NCBI RefSeq assembly: GCF_007747995.1
Contig: NZ_CP036276.1
Coordinates: forward strand, 7,678,001-7,742,000
Length of the DNA stretch: 64,000 nucleotides
Source of the DNA: Symmachiella dynata
GTDB lineage: Bacteria > Planctomycetota > Planctomycetia > Planctomycetales > Planctomycetaceae
Direction of reading: 5' to 3'
The notes beneath the pieces are model-generated. The model made no database searches. It was not told the origin of the DNA and worked only from the letters and a program-made list of their open reading frames with translations. Positions 48,137 through 56,013 of the stretch are shown here, piece by piece. Numbering within the stretch: position 1 is the stretch's first letter; each line of letters starts with the position of its first letter. Made by a program: the position numbers and the translations under genes.

Positions 48137-48646
48137 ATGGGCCTGCGGTGCAATCACTACGACGTGGCGTTCGAGGAATTTCTGCGCGGACGCAAGACGC
48201 CCTACGTTTTTGTCGACGAGCGCCGTCGTGCGCTCTTGGAGGGCGCTTCGCTCAAGTCGATGGACTTTATTGTCTATTCACCCGGCGAGACCAACCTGCT
48301 GGTCGATGTGAAGGGGCGGCGGTTTCCTTCGGGACAGCAGATACACGGGCACAAGTGGGAGAACTGGACCGGTGCCGAAGATGTGCCGGCGCTGTTGCAA
48401 TGGCAAGAGGTGTTCGGCGCGGGATTTCGCGGGCTGCTGGCTTTCGCCTATCATATCGTGCACGAAAAGCATTGCCGGCACTTCGACGAACTGTTTGAAT
48501 TTCGCGGTCGCCGTTATGCATTTTTCGGCGTCTGGGCCGATGCCTATCTGGAGGTCATGAAAACCCGCTCCGCCGGCTGGGACACGGTTTGCCTGCCGAG
48601 TCGCGAGTTTCGCCGTCTGCGAGTTCCGCTCGGTGAATTGTTATAG
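48137..48646 (+). CDS. HYExAFE-family protein, nuclease-like fold
   Basis: 169 residues. The N-terminal motif NHYDVAFEEFLRGR is the signature of the planctomycete HYExAFE family (here HYDVAFE). LKSMDFIVYSPGETNLLVDVKGRRFP has the D-x-x-x-D-x-K spacing of PD-(D/E)XK nucleases, which suggests a nuclease-like core, but nuclease activity is inferred only. Cytoplasmic; no operon partners. ATG 48137 is the first in frame after a GGAGTGG stretch. Confidence 0.82.
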   Translation: MGLRCNHYDVAFEEFLRGRKTPYVFVDERRRALLEGASLKSMDFIVYSPGETNLLVDVKGRRFPSGQQIHGHKWENWTGAEDVPALLQWQEVFGAGFRGLLAFAYHIVHEKHCRHFDELFEFRGRRYAFFGVWADAYLEVMKTRSAGWDTVCLPSREFRRLRVPLGELL

Positions 48647-48728
48647 GCGAATTGTTATAAAATGCAGCGGCTGCAATTTGCCACTGGTACCGGCGCCCGC
48701 GGGAGCGTATGCTGGATCTAACAGCATC

Positions 48729-48857
48729 TCTTCAAACTGGGAGGGCAAGACGCCTGCCGAGCCGCGATGAACTTGATCGCTCGCCTCGTCTTGGGAGGTC
48801 TCCAAATTTTCCCACACGAAATGTCCTTTGCGGCTCAGCAGGAGCTTCGCCCTCCCG
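48729..48857 (-). repeat. 129-bp MITE-like repeat, copy 2
   Basis: Opposite-strand version of 45314-45442, with the same outer sequences (CTTCAAACTGGGAGGGCAAG and GGAGCTTCGCCCTCCCG). The remaining intergenic DNA here (48647-48985) shows no other gene or signal. Confidence 0.75.
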
Positions 48858-48985
48858 TGGCGCGAAAAGGCAGTTCATAGATGTGTTTTGAAGAGACGCT
48901 GTCAGGTAATCTGCGAATTAAACATCCTATCAATTGCGTCAAATAAATGCTGGCTGATGAAACAGCTTCCTCGAGGAATACGCGC

Positions 48986-49219
48986 ATGAATTGGTTAAAC
49001 GGGCGATGCTGCCAGAGATTGGCCGCTTTTACCGCCACCGGTTGGGCGACCTTGTGGCAGGCGGCCGCTGCTCGGGGTCAAGACGTGCCCCCACAGAGTG
49101 GCGGAGCCGCTGCCGTAACTCCGATGTCGGGGACCGATTTTATTTTGCCCGCTTTCGTCGTGATTTTCTTGTTCGGAATTTCCATTTTCGCCGTCTGCCG
49201 CTCCAGTCGCCGCGTCTAA
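48986..49219 (+). CDS. Short exported/membrane protein
   Basis: 77 residues from ATG 48986; GAGGA lies 8 bases upstream. A short N-terminal hydrophobic segment (LAAFTATGWATLWQAAAARG) looks like a signal peptide, followed by a Gly/Pro/Gln spacer and a C-terminal membrane helix (FILPAFVVIFLFGISIFAVC) with a basic tail (RSSRRV). This layout is common among tiny planctomycete proteins with no assigned role. Confidence 0.65.
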   Translation: MNWLNGRCCQRLAAFTATGWATLWQAAAARGQDVPPQSGGAAAVTPMSGTDFILPAFVVIFLFGISIFAVCRSSRRV

Positions 49220-49419
49220 CTGCTCACAGCGTCGCACCAGCAGTACGACGTCAACGTGTGCCGCTTCTGCCGATTGCGCGGATGATCGGTCGCTTCCGCA
49301 CGGCGGCCCGGCGAAAAAGTCGACGGAACCTACCCCGCCACCCCTGCCCGCGCACGCTCCGCATGTTATGATAAACGCGTATCCCAGTTGTTTATCTACA
49401 CGGAAACTATGTGAGTCCC

Positions 49420-50442
49420 ATGTCGAATTCCGCCAAACTCCAAGGTATTTTTACCCCCAATCTTGTGCCCCTCGATGCCCAGGGCGATATCGATGAAGGG
49501 GAACTGCGTCGCTATACCGATTGGTTGATCGATCGAGGCGTGCATGGGTTGTATCCCAACGGTTCGACTGGGGAATTCACCCGCTTCACGGTTGAGGAGC
49601 GGCGGCGGATTATTGAAATCATGGTCGATCAGACCCGCGGCCGCGTGCCGATTCTCGCTGGAGCTGCCGAAGCCAACGTCAAGGAAACGATCAAAGCTTG
49701 TGAGTTCTACCACGGGTTGGGCGTGCGGGCGGTCGCAATCGTCGCGCCGTTTTATTACAAGCTCAGCCCCGAATCGGTCTACGCCTACTTCGCCGAGATC
49801 GGCCGCAACACTCCGGTCGATGTCACGCTGTACAACATCCCCATGTTTGCCAGCCCCATCGATGTGCCAACCGTACAGCGGTTGGCCGACAACTTCGAGA
49901 AGATCGTGGCGATCAAGGATTCCTCGGGCGACATCCCGCACATGATTCGCATGATTCAAGCAGTGCGGCCCAATCGACCCGAGTTCAGTTTTTTGACCGG
50001 TTGGGATGCGGCGCTGATGCCGCTGTTGTTGATCGGTTGCGACGGTGGAACCAATGCCACCTCTGGTGTCGTGCCGGAAATCACCCGTAAACTATACGAC
50101 CTCACCACCGCCGGCCGTCTGGATGAAGCGCGGCAAGTGCAATACGACCTGGTGACGCTGTTTGACGCGATGCTGTATTCGGCTGAATTCCCCGAAGGCT
50201 TCCGCGCAGCCGTCGAACTGCGCGGCTTCAACATGGGAACCGGCCGTCAACCGATGTCCGAAAACCAAAGTACCGACCTCGGCATGCTCAGCAAAACGTT
50301 GCAATGCCTATTGGCCGAGCAAGGCTTCACCGGCCAACCGGTCGGCGGCTGCCCCGTCCAGGCCAACACGGTGGACCGCACCGAGGTCGACGCGATCGTC
50401 CAAAACGTGCTGTCCGAACTACAGCGCCGCGGCATGGCGTAA
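49420..50442 (+). CDS. Dihydrodipicolinate synthase (DapA)-family aldolase
   Basis: 340 residues from ATG 49420 (a GTG three codons earlier is possible). TIM-barrel lyase: [10 protein letters not shown] is the pyruvate-binding GSTGE motif, YNIP contains the catalytic Tyr, and [10 protein letters not shown] the Schiff-base Lys. The C-terminal extension (~295-340) is longer than in DapA, with Cys and polar residues. Substrate may be a sugar acid or sialic-acid-type compound rather than aspartate semialdehyde, as no lysine genes are nearby. Neighbour: a sugar-phosphate isomerase-like gene downstream on the same strand. Confidence 0.9.
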   Translation: MSNSAKLQGIFTPNLVPLDAQGDIDEGELRRYTDWLIDRGVHGLYPNGSTGEFTRFTVEERRRIIEIMVDQTRGRVPILAGAAEANVKETIKACEFYHGLGVRAVAIVAPFYYKLSPESVYAYFAEIGRNTPVDVTLYNIPMFASPIDVPTVQRLADNFEKIVAIKDSSGDIPHMIRMIQAVRPNRPEFSFLTGWDAALMPLLLIGCDGGTNATSGVVPEITRKLYDLTTAGRLDEARQVQYDLVTLFDAMLYSAEFPEGFRAAVELRGFNMGTGRQPMSENQSTDLGMLSKTLQCLLAEQGFTGQPVGGCPVQANTVDRTEVDAIVQNVLSELQRRGMA

Positions 50443-50859
50443 ACAGGTGGGAACGTCGCGCACAACTCCAATGCCCAGGAAAGTAAATCTCACGCAAAGC
50501 CGCAAAGCTCGCAAAGAGATTTGCAATGTCAATGCGCTGAACATCGGTTGGCGTAGATCGCGCCCAACCGGCAAAGCATTTTTCGTTTACAAACGATATC
50601 CCCACCTCGCAGCCGTCATTTCTAAATCCGTTTCTCCCGGTCACTCCTTTGCGGTCTTTGCGGCTTTGCGTGAGGCATTTTTTAACTGCGGCGGCGAATC
50701 ACACTACGCGCCCCAGAGCGAGCGTTTGTAGCGAGTGCCGCGCAACAGGTCGACGGCAATGGTGGTCGGCGAGCCCCGTGGTGCGGTATAGTGCAGAGGT
50801 TCCGCCGGATCCTTACGAATCACCACTAGCTCATCCCGCACAGGAGTCTCGCAACCAAA
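50443..50859. other. Intergenic region containing ACGCAAAGCCGCAAAG inverted repeats
   Basis: No gene supported. CACGCAAAGCCGCAAAG near 50492 and CTTTGCGGCTTTGCGTG near 50661 are inverted copies ~170 bases apart. A third version (CTCACGCAAAGTCGCCAAG) lies at 51836, after the next gene. Confidence 0.55.
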
Positions 50860-51810
50860 ATGACAGTCACACCTCAACCGCACGATACCCATTCCGACCG
50901 CCGCCATTTTCTGAAGCAAAGTTTGGCCCTCGCAGCAGCGGGTGCCGGCGGCGCGGTCCTCGCTCCAGAAGCCGTGGCTGCCAAACCAATCGTGCGAACC
51001 GGCAAGCCGTACATGAAGCTCAGCTTGGCGGCTTATTCGTATCGCAAGTATCTGGATTTCAAAAACCCCACGATGACGATGCCCGATTTCATCACCGAAG
51101 CGGCGTCGCTCAATCTCGATGGATGTGAACTGACCAGTTATTGGTTTGCGAATTACCCTGGAGAAATCGACACCGCCTATTTGCTCTCGCTCAAGGAACA
51201 GGCGTTTCGCTTGGGGTTGGATATTTCCGGCACAGCGATCAACAACAACTTCTGCCTGCCGGAAGGGGACGCCCGGCAAAAGTCGTTGGAACATACGCGC
51301 CGCTGGATTGACTACGCCGCCATTATCGGCGCCCCGGTGATCCGCATCTTTGCCGGCTATGTCCCGCAGGGGGAGACAATGGAGACAGCACTTGAGCGGT
51401 GCGTCGCCGGTGTGAACGAATCGCTGGATTATGCCGCTCAAAAAGGAGTCGTGCTGGCAATCGAAAACCACGGGGGGATCACAGCCGAAGCGGACGGTCT
51501 GTTGGCGATCTGCGAACGCGTGCAAGATTCGCCCTGGTTCGGGGTGAACTTCGACAGCGGCAATTTCCACACGGCAGACCCCTATGGCGATTTGGCCAAG
51601 ATCGCGCCGTATGCCGTTAACGCGCAAATCAAGGTCGACATGAAACCAGCCGACCGACCGCAAGAACCGGCGGACCTCGATCGGATCATCAAGATTCTGG
51701 ACGATGCCGGATACCGCGGATATGTCGTGTTGGAGTACGAGGGGAAAGGCGAACCGAAAACCGAGATCCCCAAATACATCGATCAGCTTCGCAAAGCGAT
51801 CGGACGTTAG
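50860..51810 (+). CDS. Sugar-phosphate isomerase/epimerase-like protein, Tat-exported
   Basis: 316 residues. Twin-arginine signal SDRRHFLKQSLALAAAGAGG. AP-endonuclease-2-type TIM barrel: LAAYSYRKYLDFKNPTMTMP, LDGCELTSYWFANYPG, VIRIFAGYVPQGE, ENHGGITAEADGL and VNFDSGNFHTADP, with metal-binding Glu and His residues in the expected strands. Exported members of this family are abundant in planctomycetes and presumed to act on sugars. A hairpin terminator follows. Confidence 0.9.
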   Translation: MTVTPQPHDTHSDRRHFLKQSLALAAAGAGGAVLAPEAVAAKPIVRTGKPYMKLSLAAYSYRKYLDFKNPTMTMPDFITEAASLNLDGCELTSYWFANYPGEIDTAYLLSLKEQAFRLGLDISGTAINNNFCLPEGDARQKSLEHTRRWIDYAAIIGAPVIRIFAGYVPQGETMETALERCVAGVNESLDYAAQKGVVLAIENHGGITAEADGLLAICERVQDSPWFGVNFDSGNFHTADPYGDLAKIAPYAVNAQIKVDMKPADRPQEPADLDRIIKILDDAGYRGYVVLEYEGKGEPKTEIPKYIDQLRKAIGR

Positions 51811-51880
51811 TGCCGTTTTGTAAGCAATAAAAGACTCACGCAAAGTCGCCAAGACGCGGAGAAATAGAAAGAGCTCGCTT

Positions 51881-51926
51881 CCCCTCGTTCCCCAGCTCCG
51901 GCTTGGGAACGAGGGGCGTGTTTTTT
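51881..51926 (+). terminator. Rho-independent terminator-like hairpin
   Basis: CCCCTCGTTCCC and GGGAACGAGGGG form a stem around CAGCTCCGGCTT, followed after four bases by six Ts at 51921-51926. It sits 70 bases after the isomerase-like gene. The hairpin core (CCCAGCTCCGGCTTGGGAAC) also occurs as a dispersed repeat near 54675, so a repeat may have been co-opted as terminator. Confidence 0.65.
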
Positions 51927-51954
51927 CAGTTCTGTGTAGGAGTGTTACATCGTC

Positions 51955-52647
51955 ATGTTTGATGCAATTTCACGCGTTATGTATCACGCCTCACCAGATA
52001 TGATTCTGGAGTATATGCATAAAGAGGCGCCTAACCTCGGAATCGAACTACATGACTTTGCCAAGAAGTGGGAACATGACGATGCTATCATTTTCAAAAA
52101 TAGAATTGCTGTTCCGCTGCTTAGAAGGAAATGGCCAACTGAACCCGATGACGAAATGATATGGTTCCTGTCAGAGGTGATGTCCAGCGTGTCGAAAAAT
52201 GACACCGCTGGGTTCCTCGAAATGTATCTTGCATGTTTGCTACTTCACAATGAAGCTCTCAAGGGCGAATCGGCAATTCCTCAATCACCGATTTGCACAG
52301 CCATTATCACTAAACATGTATTGGCTCGCGCTGACGACGTCTATACGGCGATGGCGTTCCGGTTCATGTTGAACACATCCATCCATAGAAAAACACCCTT
52401 TGATGACAGTGTATTTCCGTGCCCTGAAATGGCGATTTTTATATTGATGTTATCAATGTGTGAGAGTTTGTCAGGCATTATTGGACGGGGTGTTGAAAAT
52501 GGTTCACTTCCCTGGCTGTGGAGTATGGACGGCAAGCTTTCACAGGACGCTTCACTTGTTGCATGGCAGGAACTTGCAAAAGAGTATCGAAATCGCCATC
52601 CCACGCATGATTTTATTGATGTCATTCAGAGCGCGATTCCAAAATAA
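51955..52647 (+). CDS. Hypothetical protein, low GC
   Basis: 230 residues, no signal peptide. Base composition is clearly AT-richer than the neighbours, with many A/T third positions, which hints at recent transfer. Mostly helical by composition; the middle (~150-185) contains a hydrophobic stretch (MAIFILMLSMCESLSGIIG), possibly a buried helix. No family recognised. It precedes a 53-base repeat and the SpoIIAA-like gene. Confidence 0.65.
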   Translation: MFDAISRVMYHASPDMILEYMHKEAPNLGIELHDFAKKWEHDDAIIFKNRIAVPLLRRKWPTEPDDEMIWFLSEVMSSVSKNDTAGFLEMYLACLLLHNEALKGESAIPQSPICTAIITKHVLARADDVYTAMAFRFMLNTSIHRKTPFDDSVFPCPEMAIFILMLSMCESLSGIIGRGVENGSLPWLWSMDGKLSQDASLVAWQELAKEYRNRHPTHDFIDVIQSAIPK

Positions 52648-52655
52648 CTGAATCC

Positions 52656-52708
52656 ATCGAAGCAGAGCTTCGAGAAGTCGGGTTCCCAAACTGGAGTTTG
52701 GGAACCAG
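52656..52708 (+). repeat. 53-bp direct repeat, copy 1
   Basis: Runs from ATCGAAGCAGAGCTTCGAGA to GAGTTTGGGAACCAG and contains two hairpins (GAAGC..GCTTC and TTCCCAAACT..AGTTTGGGAA). Copy 2 at 54730-54782 differs in two positions. Confidence 0.8.
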
Positions 52709-52743
52709 GAGATTCACTATCACCTGACTCGGAGAGCGTTCTC

Positions 52744-53106
52744 ATGCTAGATCACAAATTGCTCGAAGCTGAAGGCATTCTCGTACTGACTCCCCAGGCA
52801 CCTCTGACGTCTGACGACTTCCAAGGGATTGCTGCCGAGGTTGACCCTTACATCGAATCGAAGGGGAATCTCCAGGGAATTCTGATCGAGGCAGAGTCCT
52901 TCCCGGGGTGGCACGACTTTGGATCTTTTGTTTCTCACGTACAATTCGTACGCAATCATCATCGCCATGTGAAAAAGATCGCAGCTGTTTCCGACAGTGA
53001 GTTCCTCACAATCGCACCAAAGATCGCCAGCCATTTTGTCCAGGCCGAAGTGCGGCACTTTGCATTCGGAGACCGGGAAGCGGCCATGACATGGCTCAAG
53101 GAATGA
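52744..53106 (+). CDS. SpoIIAA-like (STAS-type) domain protein
   Basis: 120 residues, the whole length being one SpoIIAA-like domain: LEAEGILVLTPQAPLTSDDFQGIAAEVDPYI, GILIEAESFPGWHDFGSFVSH and HFVQAEVRHFAFGDREAAMTWL. Such domains resemble anti-anti-sigma factors but this branch lacks the usual phosphorylatable serine motif, so its partner is unclear. It lies between a 53-base direct repeat and the insertion sequence. Confidence 0.82.
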   Translation: MLDHKLLEAEGILVLTPQAPLTSDDFQGIAAEVDPYIESKGNLQGILIEAESFPGWHDFGSFVSHVQFVRNHHRHVKKIAAVSDSEFLTIAPKIASHFVQAEVRHFAFGDREAAMTWLKE

Positions 53107-53149
53107 GATGTCCCGGTGTGAAACTACCCGGGTGCCACTGCTGGCTTGT

Positions 53150-54625
53150 CCCAATCCTGTTCGGCACGGAATTTGCGCCATGGGCTTTGGTAGTCTTTCA
53201 TAACTGCCAATTTGACGGAGAGGCGCCCTGTGGCCAGGAAGAAAGCGAAGCGGGTTTCCGATGCGGATTTGACCGGACTGAAATATCTGAAACGAATCTC
53301 TTCGCTGCTCAAACGCTTGCGGCCCGTCGGCTGCGAACGGGACAAAGCGGGCAATCGCGACTTGTTTTTTGATCAGTATTGCGGGTTGATACTGCTGTAC
53401 ATGTTCAACCCGATCGTCACTTCGCTGCGCGGCATGCAACAAACCAGCCAACTCAAAAAAGTGCAGCGCTTGCTGGGCTGCCAACGGGCTTCGCTGGGTT
53501 CGTTGTCCGAAGCGGCACGTGTGTTTGACCCGGAATTGCTGCGGGAAATCGCCGGTGAACTGCTCCAGCGCGCTCCGCAACGCGCCGACTGCGACCCGCG
53601 GCTGAAAGACTTCGCGCAGACCTTGACCGCCGTCGACGGCAGCCTGCTGAAGAAGCTGCCGCAAATCACGCAGGCCTGTTTTGCCACCCGCAACGATCGC
53701 GGTTTTAAGCTGCACGCGCACTTTGAAATCCTCAAAGGCGTGCCTGTCAAATCGGCAGTCACCGACGCCAGCGGCCAAGGACCGGCCAATGAAAAAAACG
53801 TGTTGCGCAGCCAATTGGAACCGGATCGCTGCTACGTGATCGATCGCGGTTACGAACAATTTTCGCTGTTCAACGCGATCGTCGATGTCGGCAGCAGCTA
53901 CGTTTGCCGCATCCGCAACGACCGCGCGTTTACGGCTGACGAGGTTCGCGAACTGGACGAGGAGGCGCGGGCGGCGGGCGTGTTGGAAGACGCCATCGGC
54001 CAACTCGGTTCGCCCAAATCGCGACGGATTGAGCATCCGCAGCATCGCGTGCGGCGGGTGGTGATTCGCGCCGAAACGCATCCCAAGCGAGGCGGACGCA
54101 AGCGGGCCGCTGCCACGCACGACGTCGTGCTGGTGACGAACTTGCTGGACGTGCCGGCGGAAATCATCGCGTTGATTTATCGCAGTCGCTGGATGATCGA
54201 ATTGTACTTTCGGTTTTTGAAACATGTGCTGGGCTGCCGCAAGTTATTAAGCGACTGTGACAACGGAATCGAAATTCAAACGTACTGTGCGATCATCGCT
54301 TGCCTGCTGATCAGCCTAGTGACCGGCCGCAAGCCGACGCTGCGGACGTATGAAATGCTTTGTTATTACTTCCAAGGTTTGGCGGATGAAGAAGAACTAC
54401 TGGCCCACATAAACCGTTTGCCGCCGCACGCCACGACAAGCGTCTAACCCCACTCGCTCCGCGACTCCCCGCAGATGACGAGCCGCTCAACGCTGCGCTG
54501 AGACAACTCCCCACCCCACCAACCGCAGCCCTTGCAGCCACGCCCTCCCCCAAAAAACAAGCAAACACACCGCCACCTTGCCATCACGCCCAACAATAGC
54601 AACAATCGAGCCGAACAGGATTGGG
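53150..54625 (+). mobile_element. Complete IS4-like insertion sequence, 1476 bp
   Basis: Terminal inverted repeats: CCCAATCCTGTTCGGC at 53150-53165 and its perfect reverse complement at 54610-54625 (16 bases, then further partial match). Flanked by a 5-bp direct duplication, CTTGT, at 53145-53149 and 54626-54630. A single intact transposase gene fills most of the element. Both ends, target duplication and open frame being intact, insertion may be recent. Confidence 0.88.
53230..54447 (+). CDS. IS4-family DDE transposase
   Basis: 405 residues from GTG 53230; GGAGAGG lies 6 bases upstream, better than the TTG at 53212. Catalytic core: first Asp in LTAVDGSLL, second in CYVIDRGYEQF, and YRSRWMIELYFRFLKHVLG with the family's Y-R-x-R-W-x-I-E signature supplying the Glu. 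Basic N-terminus (ARKKAKR) consistent with end binding. The frame is uninterrupted, so the element is likely functional, though expression was not assessed. Confidence 0.94.
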   Translation: MARKKAKRVSDADLTGLKYLKRISSLLKRLRPVGCERDKAGNRDLFFDQYCGLILLYMFNPIVTSLRGMQQTSQLKKVQRLLGCQRASLGSLSEAARVFDPELLREIAGELLQRAPQRADCDPRLKDFAQTLTAVDGSLLKKLPQITQACFATRNDRGFKLHAHFEILKGVPVKSAVTDASGQGPANEKNVLRSQLEPDRCYVIDRGYEQFSLFNAIVDVGSSYVCRIRNDRAFTADEVRELDEEARAAGVLEDAIGQLGSPKSRRIEHPQHRVRRVVIRAETHPKRGGRKRAAATHDVVLVTNLLDVPAEIIALIYRSRWMIELYFRFLKHVLGCRKLLSDCDNGIEIQTYCAIIACLLISLVTGRKPTLRTYEMLCYYFQGLADEEELLAHINRLPPHATTSV

Positions 54626-54729
54626 CTTGTCCAGCAGTGCTGGAGCCTCTAGCACGATTCATCACTCATTCCCAAGCTCCGGCTTAGGAACGCTGCTTCG
54701 CTGGTTGAAGAGAATCGTGACGTTTTTCA

Positions 54730-54782
54730 ATCGAAGCAGAGCTTCGAGAAATTGGGTTCCCAAACTGGAGTTTGGGAACCAG
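54730..54782 (+). repeat. 53-bp direct repeat, copy 2
   Basis: Same orientation as 52656-52708, two mismatches. The region just before it (54660-54720) also contains TTCCCAAGCTCCGGCTTAGG, a hairpin related to the terminator at 51881. No gene is supported between the insertion sequence and 54803. Confidence 0.8.
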
Positions 54783-54802
54783 CGTAATGCAAATTGTGTC
54801 GG

Positions 54803-55366
54803 TCAATCGCTCACGCGACGCCAATCAAAGTCGGTCGACTCGTCGTGCTCCACCAACAAACGGTCGTCGGTCAATTCGATGATGATCTCTTCGGCTTGAT
54901 CGCCGTAGATTTTCGAGACCAGTGCGATTTTCTTGGCGGGCGTTCCGCCCAACGTTTTGAGAATCATCACCCCTTGTTCGATCTTCCATTCGATATCGAA
55001 CGTCAGTTTTTTAGCAAACAAGGCTGCCCCGATACCTTCGGGTTCTACGATCATCGTGGCTGTGCCGTCCGCGCGGAGGTCCATGGTCCGTTTGCCGTGA
55101 TAATCATCTTCCCAGGTCCCGATCGCTTTTTGTCGCAACTCCTCGTCCCGGTTGTCACCAGGGATAGGGAGCGCGATCTCCGGCGACGGGTTGTCGCTGC
55201 GTGGAGGCAAGGATTGAATCGCCAGAGCGGCCGGTTGTTTTTCAGCAACAGCCGGATGGTGATCGACATACGATGTCCAGGCCCAGAAAATCGCCAACGA
55301 CAGGCAAATGATCACGCCGAAGTGCCGCTGCACGGGACGCTTGGACTGTTTCGTGGGCTTCGACAT
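54803..55366 (-). CDS. Membrane-anchored hypothetical protein with small beta domain
   Basis: 187 residues from ATG 55366; GAGGTG lies 8 bases upstream. Basic N-terminus (KPTKQSKRPVQRH), one membrane helix (~18-38), a Pro/Ser/Asp-rich linker, and a C-terminal beta domain (GTWEDDYHGKRTMDLRADGTATM ... LTFDIEWKIEQGVMILKTLGG) resembling lipocalin-like small proteins of unknown function. The domain should sit outside the cytoplasm. Confidence 0.78.
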   Translation of the reverse strand: MSKPTKQSKRPVQRHFGVIICLSLAIFWAWTSYVDHHPAVAEKQPAALAIQSLPPRSDNPSPEIALPIPGDNRDEELRQKAIGTWEDDYHGKRTMDLRADGTATMIVEPEGIGAALFAKKLTFDIEWKIEQGVMILKTLGGTPAKKIALVSKIYGDQAEEIIIELTDDRLLVEHDESTDFDWRRVSD

Positions 55367-56013
55367 CGGCTCAACACCTCTTTGTTGTCTTCGCGGGTTT
55401 TCTACGCGGCGAGCGGGAGAGCAAAATAACAAGTCTGCTCCATCCAGCTCCACGCAAGACGGGGGACTTTACCCAAGCTCGAATTTTGATGCAATTGGAG
55501 TTTGTCCTCCCCGCCAAAATTGCCAGTGCGCTGGTGCTCTGAAGTTCACCAATCCCAGATGAAGACAGCACGATCGCGCGCAGCTCGCTGCAGGTCTCTC
55601 GGCATGGAAAACTCGCCGGATCACCGCACTGCGTGACAAGCCAGCTGTGGCACCCCGCTCCGGAAGTTCATATTATTGCCAATGTTACGAATAAAATCCG
55701 CGGTAACTCCATTTGGAAAACCGGGTTTTGAGATCAGTGCGGCAACTGCTTCTGGACGCCACCGGTTAGCCATGTCATGATGCATGTACGCGGATTCGTC
55801 AAAAGCTTGGCCGGGGAAGTCAACTCGTTGTAATTCATGGACTCCGGTTTCCCGCAGGCTCAGGGGGATCGCCGGTGCGGGGATTCGACTTTTCTCGAAT
55901 GACCATCTCAAAACTCTCCGATTTGCTATGAACATTCTGGCCTGATCGACTGTCGAACAAACATCACCAGGTATTGAAACCAATTCTCAGGCGATGCCGC
56001 ATTGGGATCTGCG
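55367..56013. other. Intergenic region of ~650 bases; one doubtful small frame
   Basis: A minus-strand frame from ATG 55935 to 55621 (104 codons, FPGQAFDESAYMHHDMANRW region) has no good ribosome site and no known domain; it could be a small gene or a remnant. Nothing else recognised. Confidence 0.4.

Larger units (their letters stand above)
53135..54643 (+). repeat. Hairpin dispersed repeat split by the insertion sequence
   Basis: Left part GGGTGCCACTGCTGG then CTTGT ends at 53149; right part CTTGT then CCAGCAGTGCTGG begins at 54626. Joining them at one CTTGT restores a 9-base stem (CACTGCTGG/CCAGCAGTG) with loop CTTGT, the same design as the left arm of the repeat at 9171-9272. So the target was an existing hairpin repeat. 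Confidence 0.75.

Noticed and set aside
50704-51852. Long minus-strand open frame (382 codons)
   Set aside because: Fully opposite the clear isomerase-like gene at 50860-51810; no family resemblance, composition of an antisense shadow.
51881-51926. Hairpin read only as a mobile repeat
   Set aside because: Because it is followed by six Ts and lies just after a stop codon, a terminator role is the better call, though the core is also a dispersed repeat.
52747-54225. Long minus-strand open frame (492 codons)
   Set aside because: Lies opposite the SpoIIAA-like gene and the transposase, whose families are certain; Arg/Gln/His-rich shadow of GC-rich coding DNA.
55621-55935. Small minus-strand frame of 104 codons
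   Set aside because: No ribosome site or recognisable domain; kept only as a note in the intergenic entry.
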